From DASXZH01 sp036502005 (GTDB lineage Bacteria > Armatimonadota > Fimbriimonadia > Fimbriimonadales > Fimbriimonadaceae), in NCBI GenBank assembly GCA_036502005.1, contig DASXZH010000017.1:1-22705 (forward strand): a DNA stretch of 22,705 bases. The letters are read 5' to 3'. The position numbers and the translations under genes were made by a program. The notes under the pieces were generated by a model. The model saw nothing but the letters and a program-made list of their open reading frames with translations. It had not been told where the DNA came from and did no database searches. This document shows, piece after piece, positions 13,836 through 21,342 of the stretch (position 1 is its first letter; the number at the start of each line of letters is the position of its first letter).

Positions 13836-14624
13836 TTAGTTGCCGCCATCGCTAGGAGGCGGGGGTGGGGGAGGGCCATCGCCGCCTGGTCCTCCGGGAC
13901 CGCCAGGGCCGCCGGGACGTGGACCACCTGGGCCACCACCTCGTCGTCCACCGGGGCCACCAGGACCCATTGGGGGAAGATCGATCTTCTTGCCCAGCAT
14001 AGAGGTCCAGGTTGCCTTTTGATCAGAGGTCAGGACGGCAAGGACTTCCTTCTTCATCTTTTCGCGATTGGCTCTGAAATCTGGAGGTCCACCTTGGGGT
14101 GGCCCATCGCCGGGGGCGCGGCGCGCTGGGCGATACTTATCCATGATGGTTCGGATCTTCTCCTGTTGGTCCTGAGAAATCCCCAGCTTCTCTTGGATTT
14201 CGGGCCGGCCCAGGGCGTGAGCTCCTTCCAGTTGCAAGCGAATCTGTTTCAACCGCGTGTATTGGTCGGCAGTTAAAATTCCTTGAACCTTTTTGTCCAT
14301 TTCCTCGGGAACAACGCGGCCAGGAGGGGCCTGATCGCCGTTCTCGCCGCGAGGCGGGGGAGTGGGTCGAAGATCCTTCAGCTTCTGAATCTGATCGTCG
14401 GTGAGCTTGAGGTCTTTCTGGACGACGGGAAGCATGAGCAGCCGATTTCCGCCGTTCGGTCTTGCTCTCATTCCGCCTTGTGGCATTCTGCCGGCACCGC
14501 CTCTTGGCCCAGCCTGAGGGGCGGCACTTTGATCGATTCCGCCGGGAGGCGGGCCATCTTGGGCGAGTGCCGCACCCGCCACTACCATCACCGCCAGGAT
14601 GGCTAGACTCTTGATTAGTTTCAT
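13836..14624 (-). CDS. Periplasmic Spy/LTxxQ-type protein with Gly/Pro-rich tail
   Basis: This 262-residue protein has a signal peptide, MKLIKSLAILAVMVVAGAALA, cut before Q22. Four helix-start motifs of the LTxxQ type used by Spy/CpxP chaperones are visible: LTDDQIQKLKDL (74), LTADQYTRLKQI (117), ISQDQQEKIRTI (149) and LTSDQKATWTSM (198). The C-terminal 45 residues are almost only Gly, Pro, Arg and Asp, and look disordered. Spy-family proteins bind unfolded proteins or metals in the periplasm; a similar role here is inference. The start is firm: AGGAG lies six bases before the ATG. The gene is divergent from brnT, with a 219-base shared upstream region. Confidence 0.85.
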   Translation of the reverse strand: MKLIKSLAILAVMVVAGAALAQDGPPPGGIDQSAAPQAGPRGGAGRMPQGGMRARPNGGNRLLMLPVVQKDLKLTDDQIQKLKDLRPTPPPRGENGDQAPPGRVVPEEMDKKVQGILTADQYTRLKQIRLQLEGAHALGRPEIQEKLGISQDQQEKIRTIMDKYRPARRAPGDGPPQGGPPDFRANREKMKKEVLAVLTSDQKATWTSMLGKKIDLPPMGPGGPGGRRGGGPGGPRPGGPGGPGGPGGDGPPPPPPPSDGGN

Positions 14625-14791
14625 TCCTTTCTCCTTTTAGAGCTACGTGAACTCTGTCTTACATTGTTATCCTAGGTTTTGAGTATGAGGAAATCATGAG
14701 ATTTGACGCTTGGCCGGCCGTTCTCAGGAAGGTCACAGGAAGCTGGCCTTAAGCTCGAGAGGTTTGCTGGGCTGTTGAATAATGAGACGGT

Positions 14792-14800
14792 TGATATAAT
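14792..14800 (+). promoter_or_regulatory. Extended -10 promoter for brnTA
   Basis: TGATATAAT is a full extended -10 element (TGN plus a perfect TATAAT at 14795-14800). It is 43 bases before the brnT start. The -35 region is weak, as is usual for extended -10 promoters. BrnTA operons are repressed by their own complex, so an operator may overlap; none was identified. Confidence 0.5.
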
Positions 14801-14843
14801 AGGAGCCGGGGCGGACCGCGTGGGGCCTTCCCAGTGAACGCCT

Positions 14844-15116
14844 ATGACATTCGAGTGGGACGAAGAAAAGGCGGCGGCCAATTTGGACAAGCATGGGCTG
14901 TCCTTCGAAGAAGCTGCAACAGTTTTCAGCGATCCTCTTTATGTTGTTTTCGCCGACCCAGATCACTCTTCGGAGGAAAATCGCTACTTGATTTTCGGCA
15001 ACTCCGTGCAAAATCGCTTAATAGTCGTCTCGTATACTGAAAGAGAAGATGTCACGCGGTTAATCAGCGCGAGAATGGTGACGTCAAAAGAAAGAAGTCA
15101 ATATGAAGAGGTTTGA
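14844..15116 (+). CDS. brnT: BrnT family toxin
   Basis: BrnT is a small ribonuclease toxin of a type II toxin-antitoxin system that blocks translation by cleaving RNA. The 90-residue protein begins TFEWDEEKAAANLDKHGLSF, the family hallmark, and continues EEAATVFSDPLYV, DPDHSSEENRYLIFG and TEREDVTRLISARMVTSKER. All parts of the small beta-sheet fold are present, and length is typical. The next gene overlaps it by 14 bases and encodes the matching antitoxin. The toxin-first order is normal for this family. The ATG gives the family N-terminus, although the ribosome binding site is poor. Confidence 0.92.
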   Translation: MTFEWDEEKAAANLDKHGLSFEEAATVFSDPLYVVFADPDHSSEENRYLIFGNSVQNRLIVVSYTEREDVTRLISARMVTSKERSQYEEV

Positions 15117-15345
15117 AACAACGGACGACATGCGCCCGGAATATGATCTTTCCACCCTGCTTGTAGTGGCTCGTGGGCCCCAGCGGCGCGTAACTGTTAC
15201 TCTTGCATCCGACGTAGCGGAATTCTTCAAATCGGAGGAGTCGGTAAACGAGGCTTTGCGCAATCTAATTAGGTTGTCGGTTTCGCCTGCTTCTTCAACG
15301 CCGAAGCCGGTGCGGAAATTGCCCAAGCCCAAGAAAAGTGCGTGA
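15103..15345 (+). CDS. brnA: BrnA family antitoxin
   Basis: BrnA neutralises BrnT and, with it, represses the operon through a ribbon-helix-helix DNA-binding part. The 80-residue protein holds MRPEYDLSTL (from residue 10), then RRVTVTLASDVAEFFKSEESVNEALRNLI, the ribbon-helix-helix segment. It ends with a Pro/Lys-rich tail. The first ATG lies inside brnT, which implies translational coupling. The ATG at 15130 would give a shorter protein starting MRPEYD and is a real alternative. Identity rests on the partner and on the motif; the RHH core is typical of BrnA but short. Confidence 0.85.
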   Translation: MKRFETTDDMRPEYDLSTLLVVARGPQRRVTVTLASDVAEFFKSEESVNEALRNLIRLSVSPASSTPKPVRKLPKPKKSA

Positions 15346-15379
15346 ACTGCATCTGCCGAACCTTCAAGTTCTCTCAATC

Positions 15380-15407
15380 TTGACTTAAACGTGAGGTAAG
15401 TTATATA
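15380..15407 (+). promoter_or_regulatory. Promoter of tRNA-Leu
   Basis: TTGACT (15380-15385) and TATATA (15402-15407) are 16 bases apart. The first base of the tRNA follows six bases later. Transcription would begin at or very near the mature 5' end. Confidence 0.55.
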
Positions 15408-15413
15408 ACTCTC

Positions 15414-15499
15414 GCCGGGGTGGCGGAATGGTAGACGCGGCGGTCTCAAAAACCGTTATGGGAGACCATGTGCGGGTTCGAGTCCCGCCCCCGGCACCA
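15414..15499 (+). tRNA. tRNA-Leu (anticodon CAA)
   Basis: The acceptor stem GCCGGGG / CCCCGGC is perfect. The anticodon stem GCGGT/ACCGT has one G-T pair and carries the loop CTCAAAA, giving anticodon CAA for UUG codons. A long variable arm (GGGAGACC region) marks a class II tRNA, as expected for leucine. The T arm is GCGGG-TTCGAGT-CCCGC. The CCA end is encoded. It lies just after brnA on the same strand. Confidence 0.95.
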
Positions 15500-15501
15500 A
15501 T

Positions 15502-15585
15502 GAATTCTCGAATCTCGATTTTCGATTGTCGAATGGGGTGTGATTTGGCATCCGGCTTTCGGCATTCGGCCTTCGGTTCAAAACC
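15502..15585. repeat. Degenerate repeats after tRNA-Leu
   Basis: TCGAATCTCGATTTTCGATTGTCGAATGG is followed by CATCCGGCTTTCGG, CATTCGGCCTTCGG. The same order of an ATTTT-type module followed by a TTCGG-type module occurs beside tRNA-Lys at 22140-22220. No terminator with a clear U-tract is seen. Confidence 0.55.
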
Positions 15586-15605
15586 CATAGGGAGGAGATA
15601 AGCGG

Positions 15606-16958
15606 CTATTTGCGAAGATCAGCGATTCCCAGCTCCTCCCACATCCAAGTAAAGTCGTAGCGGCTTGCGATATCGTTGCCGAAAGCCTTTGCGCTGGCGT
15701 TCTCCAAGAATTTCAGCCACTCCACAACTTCCTTTCGGCCGGCGGCTGTCTTTACAAGCTGCTCTGGTGTCTTATCGCCCAACATCGGCACCTTCTCGCT
15801 AAGGGTTTGGCGGTAGTGGCGGGTGAGTTGCTCCTCCATCGCCTTGCGTATCTCGGGGTGATCGTCCAGTTTCGCTCCGATATTTGCCAACTCCGGCGGC
15901 GGCCCTTCATCAGGGAAGTCCTTATCCTCGCGGGAAACGATGCCCACATGTCCCTTCAGAATGGTTGAGATCAGTTTGTCCAGCTTGTCCGCTCTTTCAA
16001 CGGAGTTGACCTCAGCTTCCAAGTGGAGTCCATCTTCGATATGTACGAACGCACGAATGGTGTCGTCTTTCTTTCCTTTTGCACCGAACCACGCCCATTC
16101 CAACTTGTCATCCACTCTATCAAACTCTTTATGAGCATCCAAGATCTTCTCGATGGGGGCGGTGTCCTCGAAAATGCGATACTTTAAGTCGATTAACTGA
16201 AATGCTTCGCCGTCTGAGTTTTCTAGGTCCGGACGTTCGCCGCTCCGATCCACAATGCCGCTTATCCAGATCGCCAATATAGGCTGGGTGATCGATTGTA
16301 TGAGTTCTCTCCTAAGACCCCTTAAAGAACGCGGATCTTTGCGTAGCGCTTTCGGCAAGTTCTTGGCCGACTCCTTGACGGATTCTTCAAAAACCTCCAG
16401 GAAAAAACTGGCCCGTTCCGATTCGATTTCCAAGATGTTGCCTTCGAAAATGTTCTCGCCTGCGACTTGGATGAGGCGGCTTGCCACAATGGTCCACTGC
16501 ACCAAGGTCGTGGACGCGACCTTCTCGGTAATCTTGATGGGCTCCCCTTTTAGAAGCAGATCCTTCACGATTAGGTGGCTCTTGGGCACCACTTCGACCA
16601 CTTCGTAAAGCGAAACAACGGACTTCTTGAGCTTGTTCAAATACTCAATGTCGCCGCTGCTTAGGGATTCGGCATGCTTCTCAACAAAGAGATCTGCGAT
16701 ATAACCAATCTCGTCAAATTCGTAAGTGGCGATGTCGCAAAAAAGGTAGTAGTAAAACTGGTCCACTGCTTTTTCAATCAAGCGGCCAAGATCTTCGCGC
16801 GTTAAATCTGTGTTCGCCTCCATATCCTCGACGAAAGACTCAAACGCATCCTGCAGGACGCCTAGCTCTTCCTGGCAAATCCACCTTGTGAAGCGATGGA
16901 CAACGCTTTCGGGAAAAAGCGGTGGCTGGCCGCCCCTAGCAGGTTTAACTTTTTTCAT
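15606..16958 (-). CDS. Uncharacterised cytoplasmic protein with C-terminal GKTP-type domain
   Basis: This 450-residue protein was not matched to a named family. It is soluble, acidic and mostly helical, with no signal peptide or membrane segment. The N-terminus is basic (MKKVKPARGGQPPLFPES). The middle contains VVPKSHLIVKDLLLKGEPIK, which resembles the beta-rich part of SEC-C-associated proteins, and a stretch IRAFVHIEDGLHLEAEVNSVERADKL. The C-terminal part HYRQTLSEKVPMLGDKTPEQ followed by AAGRKEVVEWLKFLEN matches the short 'vP.LgGkTPreA...Gr..v..lL' module found at the ends of many SEC-C-linked and MbcA/ParS-like proteins. No metal-binding Cys motif is present. It is divergent from pyrG with a 139-base gap. 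The start ATG gives the only sensible N-terminus. Confidence 0.75.
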   Translation of the reverse strand: MKKVKPARGGQPPLFPESVVHRFTRWICQEELGVLQDAFESFVEDMEANTDLTREDLGRLIEKAVDQFYYYLFCDIATYEFDEIGYIADLFVEKHAESLSSGDIEYLNKLKKSVVSLYEVVEVVPKSHLIVKDLLLKGEPIKITEKVASTTLVQWTIVASRLIQVAGENIFEGNILEIESERASFFLEVFEESVKESAKNLPKALRKDPRSLRGLRRELIQSITQPILAIWISGIVDRSGERPDLENSDGEAFQLIDLKYRIFEDTAPIEKILDAHKEFDRVDDKLEWAWFGAKGKKDDTIRAFVHIEDGLHLEAEVNSVERADKLDKLISTILKGHVGIVSREDKDFPDEGPPPELANIGAKLDDHPEIRKAMEEQLTRHYRQTLSEKVPMLGDKTPEQLVKTAAGRKEVVEWLKFLENASAKAFGNDIASRYDFTWMWEELGIADLRK

Positions 16959-17012
16959 GTGCTTATTTTCTCATCATTTCTAATTCCCACGCCCATTTCG
17001 ATAATCATCCCG

Positions 17013-17018
17013 TATAAT
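17013..17018 (+). promoter_or_regulatory. Candidate -10 box for pyrG
   Basis: A perfect TATAAT lies 79 bases before the chosen pyrG start, within the divergent intergenic region. The -35 region is poor. The untranslated leader of about 70 bases shows no evident attenuator. Confidence 0.35.
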
Positions 17019-17097
17019 TCACAAAACCCCCACAAATCTTGAGAGGTGCGCTTTTGCGTGCTTCTTTGAGCGGTTGTGGTGTGTAGGAGTGAAGGGT

Positions 17098-18720
17098 TTG
17101 ACGAAATACATTTTCGTAACGGGTGGCGTTGTAAGTTCGATCGGAAAGGGCATCACTACCGCCAGCCTTGGAAGACTTTTAAGGAACCGGGGTTACACAG
17201 TCGCCCCCATGAAGCTTGACCCCTACATCAATGTCGATGCAGGAACGATGAATCCGTTCCAGCACGGTGAGGTTTTTGTCACCGAAGATGCGGCGGAGAC
17301 GGACCTAGACCTTGGCCACTACGAGCGGTTTATGGACGTTGCCTGTACCCGCAACTCCAGCATCACGACGGGCAAGGTTTACCAGCACGTGATCCAAGCC
17401 GAGCGCCGCGGCGATTATCTGGGCGCGACCGTTCAAGTCATCCCGCATGTGACCAACGAGATAAAGCGGAGCCTTCATCTCCTTGCGAAAGAGCAGGAAG
17501 CGGATGTAGTTATTGCAGAAATCGGCGGCACGGTTGGAGACATCGAATCGCTGCCATTCCTTGAAGCAATTAGGCAGATGCGCAAGGACGTGGGCTACGA
17601 GAACTCGATGTACGTTCACGTGACGCTGATTCCGCAGGTTGGGCCGTGGGGCGAGGTTAAGACCAAGCCGACCCAGCACAGCGTGTACAAGCTACGTGAG
17701 ATCGGTATTTCGCCGGATGTTTTGGTCTGCCGAACGCAGGTTCCTTTAGAGGAAGACGTGAAGGAGAAGATCAGCCTTTTCTGCGATGTTTCGAGCCGCG
17801 CGATCGTTGAGTCGCTTGACGTGGATACGATTTACGAAGTGCCGCTCTGTTTTGAAGATGCCGGGCTCGGCGATTTTGTGGTCGAGCGGCTTGGCTTGGA
17901 GCAGCGGCCATCGAATTTAAGCGAGTGGAAGACCTTGGTCGATACGATCAAGAACCCGACCCATTCCTGCCGCGTTGCCGTGGTTGGAAAGTACACGAGC
18001 AACGGAGACGCTTACAAATCGATTAGCGAAGCGCTGATCCACGCGGGAATTCCGAACGACTGCCGTGTGGAGATCGAGTGGATCGAGAGCGACAGCATGG
18101 AAACCGGCAAGCCGGCTTCGGATTTCTTGACGGGCGTTGACGCCTTGGTGGTTGCACCTGGGTTTGGAATGCGAGGAATCGAGGGAAAGATCGAGGCTAT
18201 TCGTTATGCCCGGGAAACGGGCTTGCCCTTTTTTGGAATTTGTTTAGGATTGCAGATGGCGGTGATCGAGTTCGCGCGCAACGTTTGTGGGCTCGCTGGC
18301 GCGAATAGCGAAGAAATGATGGAGAACGCGCCGTACCCAGTTATTCACCTATTGCCTGACCAGCGCGGCGTTAAAGAAAAGGGCGCAACTATGCGACTGG
18401 GATCCTATCCGTGCAACGTGGTTAATAATTCCTTGGCACACGATCTTTATAAGAGTTCGAGGATTACGGAAAGGCATCGGCACCGGTACGAGGTGAACAA
18501 CGATTTCCGTGAGAAGCTGAGCGAGTGCGGAATGCTTATTTCCGGCGTTTCGCCGGACTACCGTCTGGTTGAGATGGTTGAGATCCCCTCTCATCCCTTC
18601 TTTATCGGGACGCAGGCTCATCCGGAGTTCAAGTCTCGGCCGAACCGGCCTCATCCGTTGTTCCAGGGACTTGTTAAGGCAGCGGTTCAAAGGAAGTTGG
18701 AGAAAGTCGCGGTTCTTTAG
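17098..18720 (+). CDS. pyrG: CTP synthase
   Basis: CTP synthase aminates UTP to CTP with ATP and glutamine. The 540-residue protein has the synthase P-loop FVTGGVVSSIGKGITTASLG (6-25) and MKLDPYINVDAGTMNPFQHGEVFVT. The glutaminase part has the catalytic C382 in FFGICLGLQMAV and H508/E510 in GTQAHPEF. The oxyanion loop reads VAPGFGMRG where many enzymes have VPGGFGxRG; lengths match, so it is a variant and not a deletion. The start is TTG at 17098: AGGAG (17085-17089) is eight bases upstream and the protein then begins MTKYIFVTGG as in most homologues. GTG at 17089 or TTG at 17074 would add residues not expected in the family. The gene converges with the BlaR1-like gene 15 bases away. Confidence 0.97.
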   Translation: MTKYIFVTGGVVSSIGKGITTASLGRLLRNRGYTVAPMKLDPYINVDAGTMNPFQHGEVFVTEDAAETDLDLGHYERFMDVACTRNSSITTGKVYQHVIQAERRGDYLGATVQVIPHVTNEIKRSLHLLAKEQEADVVIAEIGGTVGDIESLPFLEAIRQMRKDVGYENSMYVHVTLIPQVGPWGEVKTKPTQHSVYKLREIGISPDVLVCRTQVPLEEDVKEKISLFCDVSSRAIVESLDVDTIYEVPLCFEDAGLGDFVVERLGLEQRPSNLSEWKTLVDTIKNPTHSCRVAVVGKYTSNGDAYKSISEALIHAGIPNDCRVEIEWIESDSMETGKPASDFLTGVDALVVAPGFGMRGIEGKIEAIRYARETGLPFFGICLGLQMAVIEFARNVCGLAGANSEEMMENAPYPVIHLLPDQRGVKEKGATMRLGSYPCNVVNNSLAHDLYKSSRITERHRHRYEVNNDFREKLSECGMLISGVSPDYRLVEMVEIPSHPFFIGTQAHPEFKSRPNRPHPLFQGLVKAAVQRKLEKVAVL

Positions 18721-18735
18721 CGGCTGGGCGGACCA

Positions 18736-20859
18736 TTAGCCAAGGTTGACGGTGGTCACTTTCCCATCTTCAACCGTTACATCGTGCATGGGCGCGTCGC
18801 CCTGACTTCCGCCATTCATGATGTAAACGTGAGCCGGTCCGGCGGGAACGTGTGCCTCATAGGTGCCATCGCGCTTCGCTTGAACGCATTGCACCCATGC
18901 GCCGCTATTTGGGTGGGCCGCGCTATAGATACCGATCTGGACGCCAGCATTTAGACTTTCTTGATCATAATTAACCGTGCCCGAGATTATCCCGCCGTGT
19001 TCTAGGGCGAAGTTTATTCCCACCAAATGGGCGTTCTTGGCCAGCTTGACTTTTTGGTAAGCTTTAGCTGTCCACGCTTCAGTCGGATATGTATTTTCAT
19101 CGAGGGCGATGTCATAGACTCCTGTTTCAACTCTTTGCATGAGGTAATGCCCATTGACGTCGGTGACTGCTTCGCCACCGCTCGCTCCCATATATTTGTC
19201 AATCCCCTGAGCTCCCACTTTTATGCCTTGGAGTGGCTTGCCTTCTAGGGTTACAGTGCCTTCGATGGTAGAGGCTTGCTGCAGGAAGGCAGGGTGGACT
19301 TTCGGATTGGCAGTGTCGATCTGCGAGGTGTAGGTGAACGCGGCATACCGGGGATCGTCGACATCCCATTGAACGTTTGCGTTTTCGGGTAAGTCCCGGA
19401 ACTCCAAAACTCCGTCGGAGTTGCTGATGGCCCGCTGATATATGTCCTGCGATTCGGGATGGAGCATCAGGAATTGCGGAAACGTATCTTCTTTACTGGG
19501 AATATCGATCAGTCGGAGATGGGCGGTTTCGCCAGCCAACGGCTTGCCTTCGGGAGTTAAGAGCTTAACCTCACGGGTGACCCCCTTTGAAAGTATGAAT
19601 TTTATGGGGCCGGATGCATTCCCCAGATTTTGAAACGCGATCGCGTTCCCCGGAACATAAGCGGCTAGTTCGCTAATGTGCTCATCCTTACCAAGTTGAA
19701 TATTTGAAAGGTCGAAATCGCCATTTGCGTCCGCATGGTATAGGCCGACAAAAACTTGACTCTCGCGAGCGGTGCATTTTATTGCCAAAATAGCGGACTC
19801 CGCTGCGGGATTTCCATCGGCAAAGACCACGCTGCCAACCGGCTTCGCAAAATCGTATCGTTCGAGCCACTCTTTGGGCAAATGGAACTGCTTACCTTGG
19901 GGGCTGAATTTAAGGACCCCGAAGAAGAGTGCAGCGACCGCTGCCGCACCTAGAGTTCCGAGAAGGACCGGTCCCTTCATCCGAGACCGTCGTCTAATCG
20001 GGTCCACTATCGACCTAATTCGCGCCTCAATCCTTGGGGTTCTCGCCATGCTAATGGCGCCACTTAGCTTTCTGCCGCCTTGCGCAGCGAGAGCGACGTT
20101 TAGTAAGATCTCGGCATACCCAGTCGAAGAAAATCCTTGTTCCAACACCATGTCGTCGCAGGCAAGCTCACTTTCCTCTCTCAATCGCCACTTGGCGTAC
20201 CAGAGGAGCGGATTCATCGGGAACAGGGCGCATAGGAACATAGCGGACGTTTGCCATAGCCAATCCTTCCTTTTTACATGAGCCTGTTCGTGCGAAAGGG
20301 ACATTGCGAGTTTTTCCGTATCCCATCGGGGGGCATCGGTGGGAAGCAAGATCAGAGGCCTCATTACTCCCACGGTGGCCGGCACACTGAGCCGCTCTGT
20401 CAGAAGTAGTTTTGCTCCATGCAATTCAGGGTTTGCCCACGGTTTGGCAGCCTTAACGATAGAAACAACGCGCAGGAGGGATAGTCCGAGCGATACGAGG
20501 AGCAGGAGTGAACCTCCTGCCCATAATCCGACCCCGATTTGCTCCCAATGAATGGGTTCCTTTTGCTCTTCTAAGTGGGCTTCAAATGCGGCGGCAGCCT
20601 CAGCGGGTGATCCTGTGACAGGGGCTGCGCTTGGCGTCGAAAGTGAATTTTGGGCACCGGTGGAGAATATTTCAGGAGTTTTAAGCGTTACCTTTGATGG
20701 GATTCCAACCTCCATTAAAGGAAGCAATCCGACGACCGAGATCGCCAGCAGCCAAATAAGGTGGCGCTTGGCGGCGGAGGACTTACGCAAGATCAGGGTC
20801 GCGATCGCGGCCAGTGCTAAGACAATAATCCCCTTAATCTCAATGCTGACGAGGTTCAT
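18736..20859 (-). CDS. BlaR1-like M56 peptidase with carboxypeptidase-regulatory-like tail
   Basis: M56 proteases such as BlaR1/MecR1 sense an outside signal and then relieve repression by the partner BlaI protein. This 707-residue protein has membrane segments at about 8-24, 33-50, 108-130 and 297-316. It has the gluzincin motif HEQAH at 190-194 and the downstream EESELACDD (228-236) that supplies the third zinc ligand. After the last membrane segment come some 390 outside residues. They lack the SxxK/SxN/KTG pattern of the BlaR1 penicillin sensor. Instead they contain repeats of the carboxypeptidase-regulatory type: IEGTVTLEGKPLQGIKVGAQ, then VTDVNGHYLMQRVETGVYDI, then ISGTVNYDQESLNAGVQIGI and KRDGTYEAHVPAGPAHVYIM. 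The ligand is unlikely to be a beta-lactam. The ATG follows the BlaI stop with no gap, and GGGAGA precedes it, so translation is coupled. Confidence 0.9.
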   Translation of the reverse strand: MNLVSIEIKGIIVLALAAIATLILRKSSAAKRHLIWLLAISVVGLLPLMEVGIPSKVTLKTPEIFSTGAQNSLSTPSAAPVTGSPAEAAAAFEAHLEEQKEPIHWEQIGVGLWAGGSLLLLVSLGLSLLRVVSIVKAAKPWANPELHGAKLLLTERLSVPATVGVMRPLILLPTDAPRWDTEKLAMSLSHEQAHVKRKDWLWQTSAMFLCALFPMNPLLWYAKWRLREESELACDDMVLEQGFSSTGYAEILLNVALAAQGGRKLSGAISMARTPRIEARIRSIVDPIRRRSRMKGPVLLGTLGAAAVAALFFGVLKFSPQGKQFHLPKEWLERYDFAKPVGSVVFADGNPAAESAILAIKCTARESQVFVGLYHADANGDFDLSNIQLGKDEHISELAAYVPGNAIAFQNLGNASGPIKFILSKGVTREVKLLTPEGKPLAGETAHLRLIDIPSKEDTFPQFLMLHPESQDIYQRAISNSDGVLEFRDLPENANVQWDVDDPRYAAFTYTSQIDTANPKVHPAFLQQASTIEGTVTLEGKPLQGIKVGAQGIDKYMGASGGEAVTDVNGHYLMQRVETGVYDIALDENTYPTEAWTAKAYQKVKLAKNAHLVGINFALEHGGIISGTVNYDQESLNAGVQIGIYSAAHPNSGAWVQCVQAKRDGTYEAHVPAGPAHVYIMNGGSQGDAPMHDVTVEDGKVTTVNLG

Positions 20860-21252
20860 TTAATTTCTCCCGGACTTGGCGTCCTCGATAATCTTCTGCA
20901 GGCGTACGAGGTCGCTGTCGGAAAGCTCCGATTCTTTTGCGCTCAAAAGAGTTGTGAGAGCCTGCTCGGCGGAGCCGGACACAAAAGTCTTAAGAAACCG
21001 CTGCATGGCGGATTTAGCTGCGTTTGGCTTTAGCCTGGTGGGAAAGTAAACAAACCTACCTTCCTGGTCTTCGTGCCGCAAGTGGCCGCGTTCTTCCAGA
21101 GTTCTCAGTTGAGTGCGGACGGTGGAGTTGGAAAGAGAACCTGGCAACTCTTGTTCTAACTCGACGGCTGTGATGCGGCCCCGTTCGTAAACGAGATCCA
21201 TTATCTGCTGGAGTCTCTTGCTTAAGTATTCTTCATCGGTTTTCTTGGACAT
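20860..21252 (-). CDS. BlaI/MecI family repressor
   Basis: BlaI proteins are dimeric winged-helix repressors removed by a partner M56 protease. The 130-residue protein starts MSKKTDEEYLSKRLQQIMDL and has the DNA-binding part ITAVELEQELPGSLSNSTVRTQLRTLEERGHLRHEDQEGRFVYFPT. A helical dimerisation tail follows, including the family phrase RFLKTFVSGSAEQALTTLL. Length is typical. An upstream ATG at 21270 would add six residues (MCYYFN) but would lie beyond the operator, so 21252 is preferred. The twin inverted repeats just upstream fit autoregulation. Its stop abuts the start of the M56 protease gene, forming a two-gene operon. Confidence 0.93.
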   Translation of the reverse strand: MSKKTDEEYLSKRLQQIMDLVYERGRITAVELEQELPGSLSNSTVRTQLRTLEERGHLRHEDQEGRFVYFPTRLKPNAAKSAMQRFLKTFVSGSAEQALTTLLSAKESELSDSDLVRLQKIIEDAKSGRN

Positions 21253-21297
21253 GTTAAAATAATAACACATATTGGCGACCGTGTTATTTTTTTAACA
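21252..21297. promoter_or_regulatory. Paired BlaI-type operators, TGTTA-N6-TAACA twice
   Basis: TGTTA-N6-TAACA occurs at 21252-21267 and again at 21282-21297, with centres 30 bases apart, about three helical turns. The two sites also form a larger dyad, with 18-base arms at 21251-21268 and 21281-21298 matching at 17 positions. The first site touches the start codon of the repressor gene and the second lies in its promoter region. Binding by this BlaI is inference from position and symmetry. Confidence 0.7.
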
Positions 21298-21342
21298 TTT
21301 ATTTTTTGTTTTGCGAGCTTATTCTCCGTAAAAGCCTTTGGT

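Noticed and set aside
14672..14890. 72-codon - strand frame upstream of brnT
   Set aside because: It overlaps the brnT start and promoter and resembles no known protein; a + strand frame in the same DNA is no better.
18170..18180. Apparent loss of a glycine in the CTP synthase oxyanion loop
   Set aside because: Alignment by length shows VAPGFG replaces VPGGFG residue for residue, so nothing is deleted and the variant is probably functional.
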